A DNA stretch of 5,435 nt, taken from positions 1 to 5,435 of the forward strand of contig CALCTI010000041.1 in assembly GCA_937894105.1 (NCBI GenBank), given 5' to 3'. The notes under the pieces are model-generated. The model saw nothing but the letters and a program-made list of their open reading frames with translations. It did no database searches and was not told where the DNA came from. A program made the position numbers and the translations under genes. Each line of letters begins with the position of its first letter. Within the stretch, counting starts at the first letter, position 1. Positions 4,869-5,435 of the stretch are shown here, in pieces. Source of the DNA: an uncultured cyanobacterium. Its GTDB lineage: Bacteria; Cyanobacteriota; Cyanobacteriia; CACIAM-69d.

Positions 4869-5405
4869 ATGTTAAACCAATCAATTATTCGGTCAAAAAT
4901 AGCCCAGTTGGGTGCCCTATCGCTTTTGTTTTTAGGCTTTGTTTCGGTTCCTGCGATCGCCAATGTTGACCCCACCTTAGATCCCATAGAGTCGTTAGCA
5001 TTGGGCACTGACGTTAACTTGCCATGGTCGAAACCAGTACAAATTAACGATCCCTTTGCAGGCAATTTTATTGGGGTTTTTGATCGCCACTTTTTCTCTA
5101 CGCGCCTACTGAATACAACGGTGCGAGTGGAAGTGCAAAGCCTTTGGACTCGAGACTTTATTCGGGTGCTCTCCACCGTTCGCGACATTGATTGTGCCAG
5201 CGCTCCCATCGGTAGGGTTCTTTCTCCCGGTTGTTCTGAGTTTAGTAATCCTAAAAACATCACTCAGCTACAGCTTAAAATTGGCGGAGAAATTCTAACC
5301 CTTGAGCGACAGGGCAGCATCTTTCCTGTTAGGGAGTCGGTGGCGATCGCTTTGCAAAATGCCCCAGAAGAAATCGTTCCCCTCAGTACAGGGACAAAAC
5401 TGTGA
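4869..5405 (+). CDS. Secreted protein of unknown function with a Sec signal peptide
   Basis: The 178-residue product begins with a clear Sec signal: basic residues R8 and K10, a hydrophobic core (about 14-27, LGALSLLFLGFVSV) and the cleavage motif AIA-N after A31. The mature part contains IGVFDRHFFSTRLLNTTVRVEVQ, a beta-rich region with two cysteines (C109, C122) that could form a disulfide in the periplasm, then LQLKIGGEILTLERQG and ESVAIALQNAP. This pattern resembles, from memory, unnamed cyanobacterial exported proteins in which a final short strand with a conserved Trp follows the NAP segment. Here the frame stops at TGA 5403-5405, seven codons after EEIV, while the next frame continues ETNSATANWV to the window edge, so the true C-terminus may be in another frame. 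No Shine-Dalgarno precedes the ATG. It lies 65 bases downstream of the kinase gene on the same strand. Confidence 0.7.
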   Translation: MLNQSIIRSKIAQLGALSLLFLGFVSVPAIANVDPTLDPIESLALGTDVNLPWSKPVQINDPFAGNFIGVFDRHFFSTRLLNTTVRVEVQSLWTRDFIRVLSTVRDIDCASAPIGRVLSPGCSEFSNPKNITQLQLKIGGEILTLERQGSIFPVRESVAIALQNAPEEIVPLSTGTKL

Positions 5406-5435
5406 AACCAACAGTGCCACAGCCAACTGGGTATG
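5402..5435 (+). CDS. Possible start of a next gene overlapping the secreted-protein stop, partial
   Basis: GTG at 5402-5404 overlaps the TGA at 5403-5405 in a GTGA junction, a usual sign of translational coupling. AGGG at 5390-5393 lies eight bases upstream as a ribosome binding site. The visible peptide is only MKPTVPQPTGY before the window ends, so no function can be suggested. The competing reading is that the preceding gene continues here in a different frame. Confidence 0.25.
   Translation, partial: MKPTVPQPTGY

Noticed and set aside
4793..5263. Minus-strand open frame of 156 codons
   Set aside because: It is antisense to the secreted-protein gene, which has a clear signal peptide and a better protein pattern; the antisense product is basic and without domain features.

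Overview
This window looks like ordinary chromosomal DNA from a cyanobacterium. The main evidence is the density of the cyanobacterial palindrome HIP1 (GCGATCGC): I count 14 perfect copies in 5.4 kb, inside genes and between them, where chance predicts well under one. The proteins also fit: a helical lipoprotein and a secreted protein of types I associate with cyanobacteria, and a small RecB-like nuclease of a cyanobacterial type. There is no rRNA, tRNA, CRISPR array or complete mobile element.

Layout. (1) Positions 1-204 hold the possible 3' end of an upstream plus-strand gene (3-107) and a probable promoter. (2) A pirin-family cupin gene occupies 205-978. It is broken by one in-frame TAG at 799-801, and a plus-strand terminator follows at 1012-1044. 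(3) On the minus strand a PD-(D/E)XK nuclease gene (2295 to 1429) is followed after 37 bp by a small ArsR-type regulator gene (1391 to 1101), probably as one transcript. (4) Further upstream on the minus strand lies a lipoprotein gene (3005 to 2523), separated from the nuclease by a 227-bp spacer with a hairpin that could terminate its transcript. (5) A 643-bp spacer follows, with no convincing intact gene but a possible minus-strand gene remnant (3510 to 3340). (6) A plus-strand PfkB sugar kinase gene (3649-4803) resembles the kinase half of HldE/RfaE. (7) A secreted-protein gene (4869-5405) comes next, and at the right edge there is either a new overlapping gene or a frameshifted continuation of it.

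The genes do not form one obvious pathway. The kinase suggests nucleotide-heptose or other sugar metabolism for the cell surface, and the lipoprotein and secreted protein act in the envelope. The nuclease and regulator may be co-transcribed. I found no convincing new multi-gene system. The points most worth checking are the nonsense codon in pirin, the missing C-terminal cysteines in the nuclease, the inverted pair of related peptide fragments at 3-107 and 3510-3340, and the reading-frame ambiguity at the right edge. Several of these could equally reflect gene decay or sequence errors, and the raw reads would decide.
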